A stretch of 64,000 nt of DNA from positions 62,001 to 126,000 of the forward strand of contig JAJYTG010000001.1 of NCBI GenBank assembly GCA_021793195.1, written 5' to 3'. The notes under the pieces were generated by a model. It worked only from the letters and a program-made list of their open reading frames with translations. It was not told where the DNA came from and made no database searches. Positions 1-11,758 of this stretch are shown piece by piece. The position numbers were made by a program, and so were the translations under genes. Positions within the stretch are counted from its first letter, which is position 1; the number at the start of each line of letters is the position of its first letter. This stretch comes from Pseudomonadota bacterium. Lineage in GTDB: Bacteria > Pseudomonadota > Gammaproteobacteria > Xanthomonadales > Rhodanobacteraceae.

Positions 1-732
1 GTCCTTGTCCATGATCGCCATGCTGTGGTCGTCCTGCTCGAGCTTGTCGAAGATGTGCTTGGCGGCATCCAGCCGGAAGCCGTCGGCGCCTTGGCGCAAC
101 CAGTAGCGTCCGATCGAAATCATCTCGTTGCGCACGGCGGGATTGTTGTAGTTCAGATCGGGCATGCACCCGCAGAAAATGCCCATGTAATGCTGCTTGC
201 CCGACGTGCGCCACACCGGGCCGCCCCACGGGCTTTTCTCGTCGAGGTTGGTATGCGGTCCTGCCCAGAGGTACCAGTCGTGGTAGGGGCTGGCCGGATT
301 CTGCGCGGCGACGAACCATGGATTCCGGTCGCTGGTGTGGTTGATCACCATGTCCAGGATCACCTTGATGCCGTCGGTGTGCGCGGCCTTCACCAGGCGT
401 TCGAAGTCGGCCATCGTGCCGTACTGGGGATTGATGGCGCGGTAATCGGTGATGTCGTAGCCGTGATAGCTGGGCGAGGAGAAGATCGGCATCAGCCACA
501 GCCCGCTGACGCCGAGGCTCTTGAGGTAGGGAAGCTTGGCGGTGACGCCGTCGAGATCGCCGATGCCGTCACCGTTGCTGTCGTAAAACGAACGCACGAA
601 GACCTCGTAGTACACGCCCGAGGGCGCCGGTGCACCGATGCCGGGGGCGGTATGTGCGCGCGCGGCGAGCGGCAGCAGGGGCATCAGCAGCAGTGCGGGC
701 AGCAGGCTGCGCAGCGGACGTCTTGGCGTCAT
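1..732 (-). CDS. Alpha-amylase family (GH13) glycosidase, partial at the left window edge (C-terminus missing)
   Basis: Reverse-strand translation from ATG at 732: MTPRRPLRSLLPALLLMPLLPLAARA (signal peptide) ... YYEVFVRSFYDSNGDGIGDLDGVTAKLPYLKSLGVSGLWLMPIFSSPSYHGYDITDYRAINPQYG...VILDMVINHTSDRNPWF...GADGFRLDAAKHIF; GH13 motifs (DxVINH, GFRLDAAKH). Confidence 0.93.
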   Translation of the reverse strand, partial: MTPRRPLRSLLPALLLMPLLPLAARAHTAPGIGAPAPSGVYYEVFVRSFYDSNGDGIGDLDGVTAKLPYLKSLGVSGLWLMPIFSSPSYHGYDITDYRAINPQYGTMADFERLVKAAHTDGIKVILDMVINHTSDRNPWFVAAQNPASPYHDWYLWAGPHTNLDEKSPWGGPVWRTSGKQHYMGIFCGCMPDLNYNNPAVRNEMISIGRYWLRQGADGFRLDAAKHIFDKLEQDDHSMAIMDKD

Positions 733-892
733 GATCGGCATCTCTCCCGTGGTAGGGCCGGTGGTGGCGGCGGCACCGGTCGATGGTAGGCCGCCGCGCC
801 GCCGTCTGCAGCGGGTGCATACGTATTCATCGGGACCCGTGTGCGGCACCGTGGGGCCGCGACCACGGACGCCGCGCGCGGCGGCGGCGGAA

Positions 893-1360
893 TCAGGCGC
901 CCGGAACGGGATGCAGCTGCCTGCCCTCGGCGTCGATCACGCGCGCGCTCACCTCGATGCCCTCGCGCACGCTCTGCGTCACCACGCAGAACTGCTCGAA
1001 CTGCCCGAGGATGCGTTCGAGCTGCTGGTGGCCGGCGGCGGATTCGGCCAGCCGCAGTTCGACCTCCACATGCGGCACGCGCCAGCGGCCCTCGGCGTTG
1101 CGCGCGGGCGTGGCGCGCACGCGCACCGTGAGCGGCCCCGGTCGGTTCCTGAACTTGCGCAGCGCGAACACCAGGCTGGCGCCCATGCAGTTGCCGATCG
1201 CGGCCAGCAGCAGGCGCGAGGGATTGGGTCCTGCGCCCTGCCCCAGCGGCGGCGGCTCGTCGCCCAGCAGCGCCGGCACACCGGCACCGTCGAATTCGAT
1301 GCGGAAGGCGTAGTCGCCGACCTGGGTCAGGTGCAGCAGCAGCTCGCTGTCGATGCTCAT
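893..1360 (-). CDS. OsmC family protein
   Basis: MSIDSELLLHLTQVGDYAFRIEFDGAG...GPNPSRLLLAAIGNCMGASLVFALRKF...LERILGQFEQFCVVTQSVREGIEV; OsmC/Ohr-like fold with conserved Cys motifs. Confidence 0.85.
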   Translation of the reverse strand: MSIDSELLLHLTQVGDYAFRIEFDGAGVPALLGDEPPPLGQGAGPNPSRLLLAAIGNCMGASLVFALRKFRNRPGPLTVRVRATPARNAEGRWRVPHVEVELRLAESAAGHQQLERILGQFEQFCVVTQSVREGIEVSARVIDAEGRQLHPVPGA

Positions 1361-1379
1361 CGCGACATTCCGGAACGGT

Positions 1380-2756
<1,377 letters not shown>

Positions 2757-2819
2757 GACGGGCTCCTTGCGCGGACCGCCAGCATAGCCGCGCACGATCG
2801 CGTGTCGCGAGATGACGGC

Positions 2820-4058
2820 TCAGTCGTGCCGGTGCAGATCGTGCGTGACGAACGGCCGCGCGGCATCCGGCAGTGCGAACCAGTCGGCGTGCTGCAGCGT
2901 GGCGCGGGCATCGGCCAGGCCAGCCTGCCAATGGCGCAACATGGCGCGGCGGCCGAACTGGTAGTCCTTCTCGTGGCCGTCCATGACCTTGTCGCGATAG
3001 ATCAGGTGCACCACGTTGTAGCGCTCGTCGCGCGCCATCTCGGCCACCTGCGCGCACAGCGCATCGCGTTTGCCGGGCGGGATGCGCTCCAGCAGTTCGC
3101 GCAGGATGTGGCGCTGCTGGTGCGCACGTTCGAGCAGGTCGGTGATGGTGCGGGTGCGGCTGGAGTACTGGATGTCCTTCTGCCGCGACAGTACCTGGCC
3201 GAGATCCTTCGGCAGCGCGCCGCGCGCATTCCACAGGTCGACCTGGAACACCAGCGTGTGCTGCTTGGGGTGTCCGCCCAGCACCTGCATCAGCGGGGTG
3301 TTGGACACCAGCCCGCCGTCCCAGTACCAGTGCTTGCCCACCTGCACCGGCGGAAAGCCCGGCGGCAGCGCGCCGGAGGCCATGATGTGCTCGGGGCCGA
3401 TGCGCGTGTCGCGGCTGTCGAAGACCTCGAAGTTGCCGCTCTCCACGTTCACCGCCGCCACGCTCAGACGCACCGGACCACGGTTGAGCAGGTCGAAATC
3501 GACCAGTTTCTCCAGCGTCCCGCGCAGCGGCGCGGTGTCGTAGAAGCTGGTGAAGTGCGGCGCGTGCAGCAGCAGGTCGGCACGCGGCTGGAAGAATCCG
3601 CGCTGACCCTCGACGATGGCGCGCAAACTCTCGAGATGACTCTGCCACTCGCGCAGCGGCGCCGGCCACTCCAGCACGTCCTCGGCCAGTTCCCAGGGCG
3701 AGGGCGGCAACAGCGGCTGCCTCGTCACCAGGCGCCAGAATTCGTGCAGCGCCGGCAGGCGCCGCTCGCGCGGGTTGCCGGCGATCAGCGCGGCGTTGAT
3801 GGCGCCGATGGAGATGCCGGCGATGCGGTCGATGTGCACGCCGGCGGCATCCAGCGCCTCGTAGATGCCGCCCTGGTAGGCGCCCAGCGCGCCACCGCCC
3901 TGCAGCACCAGCGCGATCTCGCCGTAGTCGGCGAGGTGCGCGTGCAGACGGTCCGGCGCGTCGGGAGTCGCGGCGCTCGCGCCGTGCGCGGCCTGGTTCA
4001 TGGCCGCGGCGGCGCGCGGCCGCGACGACGATGGGCTTACCGCTCTGGACTTGGCCAT
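2820..4058 (-). CDS. Patatin-like phospholipase family protein
   Basis: ALVLQGGGALGAYQGGIYEAL, GISIGAINAALIAGN (GxSxG) and DGGLVSNTP (catalytic Asp); start MAKSRAV at 4058, alternative upstream start at 4091. Confidence 0.9.
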   Translation of the reverse strand: MAKSRAVSPSSSRPRAAAAMNQAAHGASAATPDAPDRLHAHLADYGEIALVLQGGGALGAYQGGIYEALDAAGVHIDRIAGISIGAINAALIAGNPRERRLPALHEFWRLVTRQPLLPPSPWELAEDVLEWPAPLREWQSHLESLRAIVEGQRGFFQPRADLLLHAPHFTSFYDTAPLRGTLEKLVDFDLLNRGPVRLSVAAVNVESGNFEVFDSRDTRIGPEHIMASGALPPGFPPVQVGKHWYWDGGLVSNTPLMQVLGGHPKQHTLVFQVDLWNARGALPKDLGQVLSRQKDIQYSSRTRTITDLLERAHQQRHILRELLERIPPGKRDALCAQVAEMARDERYNVVHLIYRDKVMDGHEKDYQFGRRAMLRHWQAGLADARATLQHADWFALPDAARPFVTHDLHRHD

Positions 4059-4078
4059 GATGTTCTCCGCGACCGCCG

Positions 4079-4870
4079 TCAGTTCATGCACCAGCCGTGG
4101 CTGGCGATGATCGACTGGCCGGTCAGCGCATTGCTCGGGAAAGCGGCGAGGAACAGCGCCAGGTTGGCGATGTCGGCGGTGGTGGTGAACTCGCCGTCGA
4201 CGGTGTCCTTGAGCATGACGTTCCTGACCACGTCCTGTTCGCTGATGCCCAGTTCTTTCGCCTGCTCGGGGATCTGCTTTTCCACCAGCGGCGTGCGCAC
4301 GAAGCCGGGGCAGATCACGTTGGCGCGCACGCCCCTGTCGCCGCCCTCCTTGGCCAGCACGCGCGCCAGGCCTAGCAGGCCGTGCTTAGCGGTGACGTAG
4401 GCGCTTTTCAGCTTGGAGGCTTCGTGCGAATGCACCGAACCCATGTAGATCACCACGCCGGACTTGCGCGCGTACATGCCCGGCAGCACCGCCCGGGTGG
4501 TGAGGAAGGCGCCGTCGAGATGGATGGCCAGCAGCTTCTTCCAGTCGGCGAAGCTGTATTTCTCGATCGGATTGACGATCTGGATACCGGCGTTGGACAC
4601 CAGGATGTCCACCGGCCCGTAGGCCTTGGCCACCGCCGCGCAACCCTCGTTCACCTGCTGTTCGCTGGTAACGTCCATGGCCACGCCCATGGCGCTGCCG
4701 CCGGCCTGCGCGATGGCCGCAGCAGTGGCCCTGGCGGCATCCGGGTTGAGATCGGCGATGGCCACCCTGGCGCCGGCACGCGCATAGGTCTCGGCGATTT
4801 CCTTGCCGATGCCGCTGGCGGCGCCGGTGACCAGGGCGACCTGGTCCTTGAGGCTGAGCTGCATGTTCAT
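4079..4870 (-). CDS. bdhA: 3-hydroxybutyrate dehydrogenase (SDR family)
   Basis: [42 protein letters not shown]...[19 protein letters not shown]...[15 protein letters not shown]; adjacent to acetoacetate decarboxylase. Confidence 0.88.
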   Translation of the reverse strand: MNMQLSLKDQVALVTGAASGIGKEIAETYARAGARVAIADLNPDAARATAAAIAQAGGSAMGVAMDVTSEQQVNEGCAAVAKAYGPVDILVSNAGIQIVNPIEKYSFADWKKLLAIHLDGAFLTTRAVLPGMYARKSGVVIYMGSVHSHEASKLKSAYVTAKHGLLGLARVLAKEGGDRGVRANVICPGFVRTPLVEKQIPEQAKELGISEQDVVRNVMLKDTVDGEFTTTADIANLALFLAAFPSNALTGQSIIASHGWCMN

Positions 4871-4926
4871 GCGGAGGATCTCCTGTGCGGGATGCGGAGG
4901 ACGCGCGCGGCGCGTCGCGCGCGGGT

Positions 4927-5679
4927 TCATTTGCCGCGCGGCCGGGCCAGGTAGTCGTGCACCACGCGGCCCAGGCCCAGGGTGAGGTCGGTCATCAGGT
5001 GCACGGCGGAAACCACTTCCAGCACCGGCAGTTCGGCCACCGGCGCCAGTGCGTGCGCGTGCAGCTCCAGCGCGGCCGGACCGCTCCAGGCGCCTTGGAC
5101 GACGAGATCCTCGAGGTCGTATTCGACCAGCTCGCACACGCGCGGCGTGCAGTCGACGTGCGGGATGATCTTCAGCAGGTAGTTGGGCACCGCCAGACTC
5201 TTGCGCACCGCATCCACATCGAGCGTGCGGTGCTTGTAGCCCATGGTGCCGGTGGCCACGCGCACCGGACCGTAGTCGAGTGTGCCGAGCAGCGTGTCCT
5301 TCTCCACGCGCAACGTCGGCCGGCCCATGGTCTTGGGAAAGCCCCAGATTTCGCGGCCGCCGGCCAGCGGCGCCTCGTCGTCGAGGAACATGGCGATCTG
5401 GTAGGTGCCCGGCTTGCCCCTGTACGTCACCGGCACCACCTGGCCCGACTCGTGGTAACGGCCGAAACCGGTGGAATCCGGCATGGCGATGAACTCGAAC
5501 TTGACGGTGTCGTCCAGCGGCTGCAGCGGTGCGGGCACCAGCTTGCGCAACCGGGCCGGATCGGTGCGGTAGGTGATGACGAAGAACTCGCGATGGACGA
5601 AACGGTACGGCCCGCGCGGATAGGCGGGATGCGCCAGCGGCATGGCAAAGGCCTGGCGGGCGACGTCCTGGGCTTGCAT
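4927..5679 (-). CDS. Acetoacetate decarboxylase
   Basis: [54 protein letters not shown]...[14 protein letters not shown]...[17 protein letters not shown]. Confidence 0.93.
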   Translation of the reverse strand: MQAQDVARQAFAMPLAHPAYPRGPYRFVHREFFVITYRTDPARLRKLVPAPLQPLDDTVKFEFIAMPDSTGFGRYHESGQVVPVTYRGKPGTYQIAMFLDDEAPLAGGREIWGFPKTMGRPTLRVEKDTLLGTLDYGPVRVATGTMGYKHRTLDVDAVRKSLAVPNYLLKIIPHVDCTPRVCELVEYDLEDLVVQGAWSGPAALELHAHALAPVAELPVLEVVSAVHLMTDLTLGLGRVVHDYLARPRGK

Positions 5680-5943
5680 GTACGGTCTCCTCGAAATCGG
5701 CGACGCCCTCGGCGCCGCGCCGGGTCGGCGCGCCACGCGACATGGCGCGCACCGCGGCAACGTGGGGACTCCGGCGGCCGCGTGTACCTGGGACACGCTG
5801 CGGCGCAACAAAGTTCCTGCGGGCGGCACAGCCGGGGCGGGTCGAACCACGGACCAGGAACGGCGACGAGGCCGCCCGCCGGCCGCCCCAGCATCGCGCG
5901 GCGGCCGCGGAATCCGTCCGCAGGCGTCGCCCCGCCGCCGCGC

Positions 5944-6540
5944 TCAGGGATACAGCAGCCGCTCGCGCCAGACGTCGGCGAAACGCTCCCAGCGCCGGCG
6001 TTCGTGCAGACGGAACTCGCGGCCGCGCCAGATCTCGACCATGTCCGGCAGCACGCGATAGCCGCCCCAATGCGGGGGCCGCGGTACCGGGCCGCCGGCG
6101 AACTGCCGTTCGTATCCGGCGACGCGCTCGTCGAATTCCTCACGCGATTCCAGTGTCTGCGACTGCAGCGAGGCCCAGGCACCGATCTGGCTGCCGCGCG
6201 GACGGGTGGCGAAGTAAGCATCGGATTCGTCGTCGCGCAGACGAGAGGCGCGGCCCTCGACGCGGAGCTGCACACCGCCGGCCTTCGCTTCTCCCAGCAG
6301 CTTCCAGTGCAGGCACAGCGCCACTTCGGCGTGTGCCTGCAGTTCCTCGCCCTTGGCGCTGAGGTAGTTGGCGTAGAAGCGCAGCCCGTCGGCCTCGATG
6401 CCTTTCAGCAATACGATGCGCGCGTGCGGCCGGCCGTCGCTGCCGACGGTGGCCAGGGTCATGGCAGCGGCGTCAGGATCGCCGGAGGCGCGCGCCTGTT
6501 CTAGCAGGTCGCGCAGCAGTTGCAGCAGATCGGGGCTCAA
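5944..6540 (-). CDS. pdxH: Pyridoxamine 5'-phosphate oxidase
   Basis: [43 protein letters not shown]...[18 protein letters not shown]...[21 protein letters not shown]; likely TTG start at 6540 with AAGGA 7 nt upstream. Confidence 0.92.
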   Translation of the reverse strand: MSPDLLQLLRDLLEQARASGDPDAAAMTLATVGSDGRPHARIVLLKGIEADGLRFYANYLSAKGEELQAHAEVALCLHWKLLGEAKAGGVQLRVEGRASRLRDDESDAYFATRPRGSQIGAWASLQSQTLESREEFDERVAGYERQFAGGPVPRPPHWGGYRVLPDMVEIWRGREFRLHERRRWERFADVWRERLLYP

Positions 6541-6562
6541 GATGGTGTCCTTGCGTGATTCG

Positions 6563-7477
6563 ATGCGCCAGTCCGCGGCCTGCGGTCCACCCCGCGGGGG
6601 TGCGCGGCGGCGGGATGCTAGCACGCGCGCATGCGCGCTCGGCGCGCGGCTGTGGCCCGCGCTGGCGCACACATTGCACGGACGCAACGCGCCGCTGCTG
6701 GTGGGTCTCTCGGGGCTGCCGGGCAGCGGCAAAAGCACGCTCGCGGCAGCGCTGGTGGACGAGGCGCGTCGCCACGGTGTCGAGGCGCAGCGGCTCTCGC
6801 TGGACGATTTCTACCTGGGCCGTGCCACCCGCCGGCGCCTGGCGCGTGACGTGCACCCGCTGCTGCTGACGCGCGGCGTACCGGGCACGCACGACCTGCC
6901 GCTGCTGCGGGACACGCTGCGTGCGCTGGCCCGGGCCAGTGCGCGCAGGCCCGTGCGGCTGCCGCGATTCGACAAGGGCCGCGACACGCGCCAGCCGCCC
7001 TCGCGCTGGCCGCGGGTGACGCGGCCGCCGCGGCTGGTCATTCTCGAGGGCTGGTGCCTCGGCATGCCGCCGCAGACCACCGCGCAACTGCAGCGGCCGG
7101 TCAACGCGCTGGAGCGGCATGCGGATGCCGACGGCCGCTGGCGGCTCCACGTCAACGCGCAGCTGAGGCGCTACCAGCCGCTGTGGCAGGCGCCCGCGCT
7201 GCGCATCTGGCTGCACGCACCCGGCTTCGCATGCGCACGGCGCTGGCGCGCCGGAGCCGAGCGGACCCTGCGCCGGCGCGCGCTGCCGCAGGCCCTGTCG
7301 AGCCGCGCATTGGCAAGGTTTCTCGACCACTACCAGCGTCTCGGCACGCACGCGCAACGCACCCTGGATGCCTGGGCCGACCTGCGCGTGGATCTCGACG
7401 GCGCGCGCCGCGTGCGCGCGATCCGGCGGCTGCGGCCCTCTCAACCGGTCGGTTCGACCACGACCGCGGTGCCGTAG
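6563..7477 (+). CDS. P-loop kinase, D-glycerate 3-kinase-like
   Basis: [28 protein letters not shown]...[38 protein letters not shown]...[14 protein letters not shown]. Start codon uncertain. Confidence 0.78.
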   Translation: MRQSAACGPPRGGARRRDASTRACALGARLWPALAHTLHGRNAPLLVGLSGLPGSGKSTLAAALVDEARRHGVEAQRLSLDDFYLGRATRRRLARDVHPLLLTRGVPGTHDLPLLRDTLRALARASARRPVRLPRFDKGRDTRQPPSRWPRVTRPPRLVILEGWCLGMPPQTTAQLQRPVNALERHADADGRWRLHVNAQLRRYQPLWQAPALRIWLHAPGFACARRWRAGAERTLRRRALPQALSSRALARFLDHYQRLGTHAQRTLDAWADLRVDLDGARRVRAIRRLRPSQPVGSTTTAVP

Positions 7478-7781
7478 GCCAGCACTTCGGTGACGCCTTC
7501 GGCGACGTCGTTGGCGTCGTAGCGCATGGCCAGTACGGCGTTGGCGCCCATCGCGGCGGCGTGCTGGCACATCAGTTCGAACGCCTCCTCGCGCGCCTTC
7601 TCGCACAGTTCGGTGTACAGCGTGATGTTGCCCCCCACCAGGGTCTGCAGGGCCGCGCCGATGTTGCCGAGGACACTGCGCGAGCGCACGGTGATGCCGC
7701 GCACGATGCCGAGCGTGCGCGTGACGCGGAAGCCGTGCAGTTCGTTGGCGGTGGTCACCGCGGCATGGGAAATGCCCGTGT

Positions 7782-7785
<4 letters not shown>
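7441..7785 (-). CDS. YbjQ/UPF0145 family heavy-metal-binding-domain protein
   Basis: [72 protein letters not shown]; 4-nt overlap with the upstream response regulator. Confidence 0.85.
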
Positions 7786-8492
<707 letters not shown>

Positions 8493-8723
8493 CCGTGCGG
8501 TTCCTCGTTGCGGGTCATCGACCGGGGCCGCGCCGCGCACCGGCGGTTCCGGTACGGGTTGGCCGCAGAGTGTAACAAACCGTCAAGCGTCCGCCGCCGG
8601 CGCGGTATGGCCGGCACGCGCATCCGGCTACCGGGTCGCAACCGCAGGCGCGTGGGCAAGCGTTGTGCAGGCACCTGCTGCCGATGCCGGGTGCGGCCCC
8701 GGCCGCGGCGGGTGACGCCACGT

Positions 8724-9095
8724 TCAAAGGGTGTGGGTGGGCTTGTCCGAGGCCAGCCGGGCGCCCAGCAGCGCCTCGATGCGCTGGCGCGCCGCCTCGC
8801 CTTCCGGCGATTCGGCGAACTGCACGCCGATGCCCGCCACGCGGTTGCCCTGCGCGCCGGGCGGCGTGATCCAGACCACGGTGCCGGTGACCGGCAGGCG
8901 CTCCTTGTCTTCCAGCAGGTGGATCAGCAGGAACAGTTCGTCACCCATGCCGTAACGCTTGTTGCCGGTGGGAATGAACAGCCCGCCGCCCTTGAGGAAC
9001 GGCATGTAGCTCTGGTAGAGCGTGGTCTCGTCCTTGATCGCCACCGGCAGAATGCTCTGGCGGGCACCGCCGACGGGCGGTTGGGTCGCAGCCAT
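8724..9095 (-). CDS. pilZ: PilZ domain-containing protein
   Basis: QSILPVAIKDETTLYQSYMPFLKGGGLFIPTGNKRYGMGDELFLLIHLLEDKERLPVTGTVVWITPPGAQGNRVAGIGVQF; typical PilZ of this group, downstream of holB. Confidence 0.9.
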   Translation of the reverse strand: MAATQPPVGGARQSILPVAIKDETTLYQSYMPFLKGGGLFIPTGNKRYGMGDELFLLIHLLEDKERLPVTGTVVWITPPGAQGNRVAGIGVQFAESPEGEAARQRIEALLGARLASDKPTHTL

Positions 9096-9153
9096 GACCG
9101 GCCTCGCGGATCAATCGTCGCTGCGCCCAGACTGGCCGAATCGCCGGCCGCGG

Positions 9154-10188
9154 TCAAGGCGCGGCAGCCACCTGCCGCCAGCCCCAGCGGTCGAAGATCC
9201 ACATGCTGCGCCGGCGGCTGTGCAGCTTGACGAACAGCGGGCCCGGCGGCGGCGCGGACCATTCCAGAGAGGGCTGCGGCCGCAGTCGCAGCCGCAGGGG
9301 TCCGCTCTGCACGCCATCCTGCCAGGGCAATTGCCAGCACTGCGCACCCGCAACAACCAGCAGTGCGCAGGCGGCGGGGCCGGGCAGCACCGGATGCCAC
9401 GGCAGGGCGATGCCGGCAGCGGAATCGCCCTGCAGTGGCGGCGGCGGCTGTATCTGGTAGAACTCGCCGGCATGCACCCGGCGCCGCCAGCGTCCGCCAG
9501 CCAGCGCCAACTGGCTGGTGTGGGCTTCGAGCGCGCGCAGCTTGGCCGCCCGTTCATGCGTGGCCAGCACCAGCGGCTGCGCGGCCGGCGCCGCGCCGTG
9601 CACGGCGAAGCCCCACAGCGGCGGCCGCGGCAGAGCGGACGCGGCCAGTGCCAACTCCACCAGCACGCGCGCGGCGCTGTGATCGGGATGGCGGTCGGCC
9701 AGCGCCGGCGCAACCACCAGGGTGGGCCGCAGCACCCCGAGCAGACCGCGCAGGCGCTCCAGGGTGTCCGGCAGATGGCGCTGGATACGTGCGGTGAGGC
9801 CCTGGTCGGGCCAGCCGAAGGCGTACAGATCGCCGGGATCGAGACCCAAACGGATCAACGCGGTCAGCGCCTCGGCGCGGCGGCGGCGGCCCCACGCGGC
9901 GCGTGCCGCGGCATCGATGCGCCAGCGCCGCTGCAGCCAGCGCTGCGGCCACGGGTTGTTGTCGCCATCGGTGAGCAGCAGCACCGACACGCGCGCGCCG
10001 GCCGCGCGCGCGCGCTGCAGCAGGCCGCCGGCGGCAAGGGTTTCGTCGTCGGGGTGCGGCGCCACCAGCACGATGCTGGCCTCCGGCTGCTGCAGCAGGG
10101 ACTCCAGCAGGGCCGCCGGTGCGCTGCGCGAGGCCGCATGCATGGACCGCAGCGCCGCTGCGGCGGGAACCGGAGCCGGCATGCTCAA
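9154..10188 (-). CDS. PIG-L family deacetylase
   Basis: IVLVAPHPDDETLAAGGLLQRARAAGARVSVLLLTDGDNN (HPDDE) and ADRHPDHSAARVLVE; 4-nt overlap with holB. Confidence 0.88.
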   Translation of the reverse strand: MSMPAPVPAAAALRSMHAASRSAPAALLESLLQQPEASIVLVAPHPDDETLAAGGLLQRARAAGARVSVLLLTDGDNNPWPQRWLQRRWRIDAAARAAWGRRRRAEALTALIRLGLDPGDLYAFGWPDQGLTARIQRHLPDTLERLRGLLGVLRPTLVVAPALADRHPDHSAARVLVELALAASALPRPPLWGFAVHGAAPAAQPLVLATHERAAKLRALEAHTSQLALAGGRWRRRVHAGEFYQIQPPPPLQGDSAAGIALPWHPVLPGPAACALLVVAGAQCWQLPWQDGVQSGPLRLRLRPQPSLEWSAPPPGPLFVKLHSRRRSMWIFDRWGWRQVAAAP

Positions 10189-11129
10189 TCCCCACGCAGG
10201 CTGAGAAAATCCAGCAGCGCGAGATCGGCACGCAGCGGCCCGCGCAGCAGTTCGCGCGTGCGCACCGCCTGCTCGTAACCGCGCATCAGCCGGCGCAGGT
10301 CACGGCCGCTGGCCAGCGGCCCGCGCTCGCCGGCGGCCTGCGCGCGCATCTCGCGGGCCAGCCACTGCGCCGCGAACAGCAGCCGCTGGCGCGGCTCGTC
10401 CTGCGCCCAGGACTGGGCCAGCGCCAGCGCGTCGGCGCGCCGCGCCAGCAACTGCGCCAGTTCGCTGCGCACCGCCTCGCGGCGCGCCAGCGCACCTTCG
10501 CGCAGATACCCGGCGGCCAGTCCCGGATTGCCGTCGGCGGCATCCAGGGCGTGTGCGCGATCGCCGGCGAGATCCTGCGCCTGCAGCCAGGCCACCGCCT
10601 CGGCCGCAGGCGGCAACCGGAACTGCACGCGCCGGCAGCGGCTGCGCACGGTGGCCGGCAGCCGCTGCGGATGGTCGGCCAGCAGGATCAACAGCGCGGC
10701 GGCCGGCGGCTCCTCCAGGGTTTTCAGCAGCGCGTTGGCGGCCGCCGCATTGAGCGCGTCGGCCGGATCCACCAGTGCCACGCGCCGCCCGCCCAGGGCG
10801 CTCGCCAGTTGCAACCGCTCGCACACTTCGCGGATCTGTTCGATCACGATCTCGCTGCGCGGCTTGCCTTCACGGTTCACGCCGAGACCTATGGCGTACG
10901 CGTCGGGATGCGTCTGCGCCAGGCGCAGCCGGCAACCGTGGCAGTGCCCACAGGCCTCGCCCTGCTGCGGCGCGGTGCACAGCAGCCGCGCCAGCAGACG
11001 TTGCGCGAAGACGCGCTTGCCCAGACCCGCAGGTCCGCACAGCAGCAGCGCGTGCGGCAGACGGTCGGCGTCGAGGGCGGCACGCAGGCGCTGCCAGTGC
11101 GGCGCGTGCCAGACGGGCGCCGCGCTCAC
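10185..11129 (-). CDS. holB: DNA polymerase III delta' subunit
   Basis: GTG start; PHALLLCGPAGLGKRVFAQRLLARLLC...CGHCHGCRLRLAQTHPD...VALVDPADALNAAAANALLKTLEEPPAAALLILLADHPQRLPATVRSRC. Confidence 0.94.
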   Translation of the reverse strand: MSAAPVWHAPHWQRLRAALDADRLPHALLLCGPAGLGKRVFAQRLLARLLCTAPQQGEACGHCHGCRLRLAQTHPDAYAIGLGVNREGKPRSEIVIEQIREVCERLQLASALGGRRVALVDPADALNAAAANALLKTLEEPPAAALLILLADHPQRLPATVRSRCRRVQFRLPPAAEAVAWLQAQDLAGDRAHALDAADGNPGLAAGYLREGALARREAVRSELAQLLARRADALALAQSWAQDEPRQRLLFAAQWLAREMRAQAAGERGPLASGRDLRRLMRGYEQAVRTRELLRGPLRADLALLDFLSLRGD

Positions 11130-11758
11130 GGCCTCCCCCGCAGCAGCGGCGCGATCTGCTCCAGCGCCTGCGCCAGTACCGCGGCGGCGGAAGCCTCGGC
11201 GCGCAGCACGCGGAAGCGCTGCGGCGCGGCTTCGACGCGTGCGCGGTAGGCGCCACGCACACGCTCGAAAAAGGTGTCGTCCTCGCGCTCGATGCGGTCG
11301 GGCGCCTCGCGTCCGGCGACGCGTGCGCGGCCGGCGGACACCGGCAGATCCAGCAGCAGCGTCAAGTCCGGCTGCAGATCCAGCGCAGCCCAGCGCTCCA
11401 GCTCGCGGATGCGCGCCTGCGGCTGGCCGCGGCCGCCGCCCTGGTAGGCGTAGCTGGCGTCGGTGAAACGGTCGGCCAGCACCCACCGTCCCGACGCCAG
11501 CGCCGGTTGCACCACCTTGCGCACCAGTTCGGCGCGCGCGGCGAACATCAGCAACAGTTCGGATTCGGCGCATACGGCGTCGCGTTCCGCGTCCAGCAGC
11601 AACGTGCGCAGGGCCTCGCCCAGCGGCGTGCCGCCCGGCTCGCGCGTGCGCAGCACGGGCACGCCCCGGCCCTGCAGCCACTGTTCGATGCCGGCCAGCA
11701 ACGTACTCTTGCCGGCGCCTTCGCCGCCCTCGAGCGTGATCAAGCGTCCGCGGCTCAT
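11126..11758 (-). CDS. tmk: Thymidylate kinase
   Basis: MSRGRLITLEGGEGAGKSTLLAGIEQWLQGRGVPVLRTREPGGTPLGEALR...VLADRFTDASYAYQGGGRG. Confidence 0.96.
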   Translation of the reverse strand: MSRGRLITLEGGEGAGKSTLLAGIEQWLQGRGVPVLRTREPGGTPLGEALRTLLLDAERDAVCAESELLLMFAARAELVRKVVQPALASGRWVLADRFTDASYAYQGGGRGQPQARIRELERWAALDLQPDLTLLLDLPVSAGRARVAGREAPDRIEREDDTFFERVRGAYRARVEAAPQRFRVLRAEASAAAVLAQALEQIAPLLRGRP

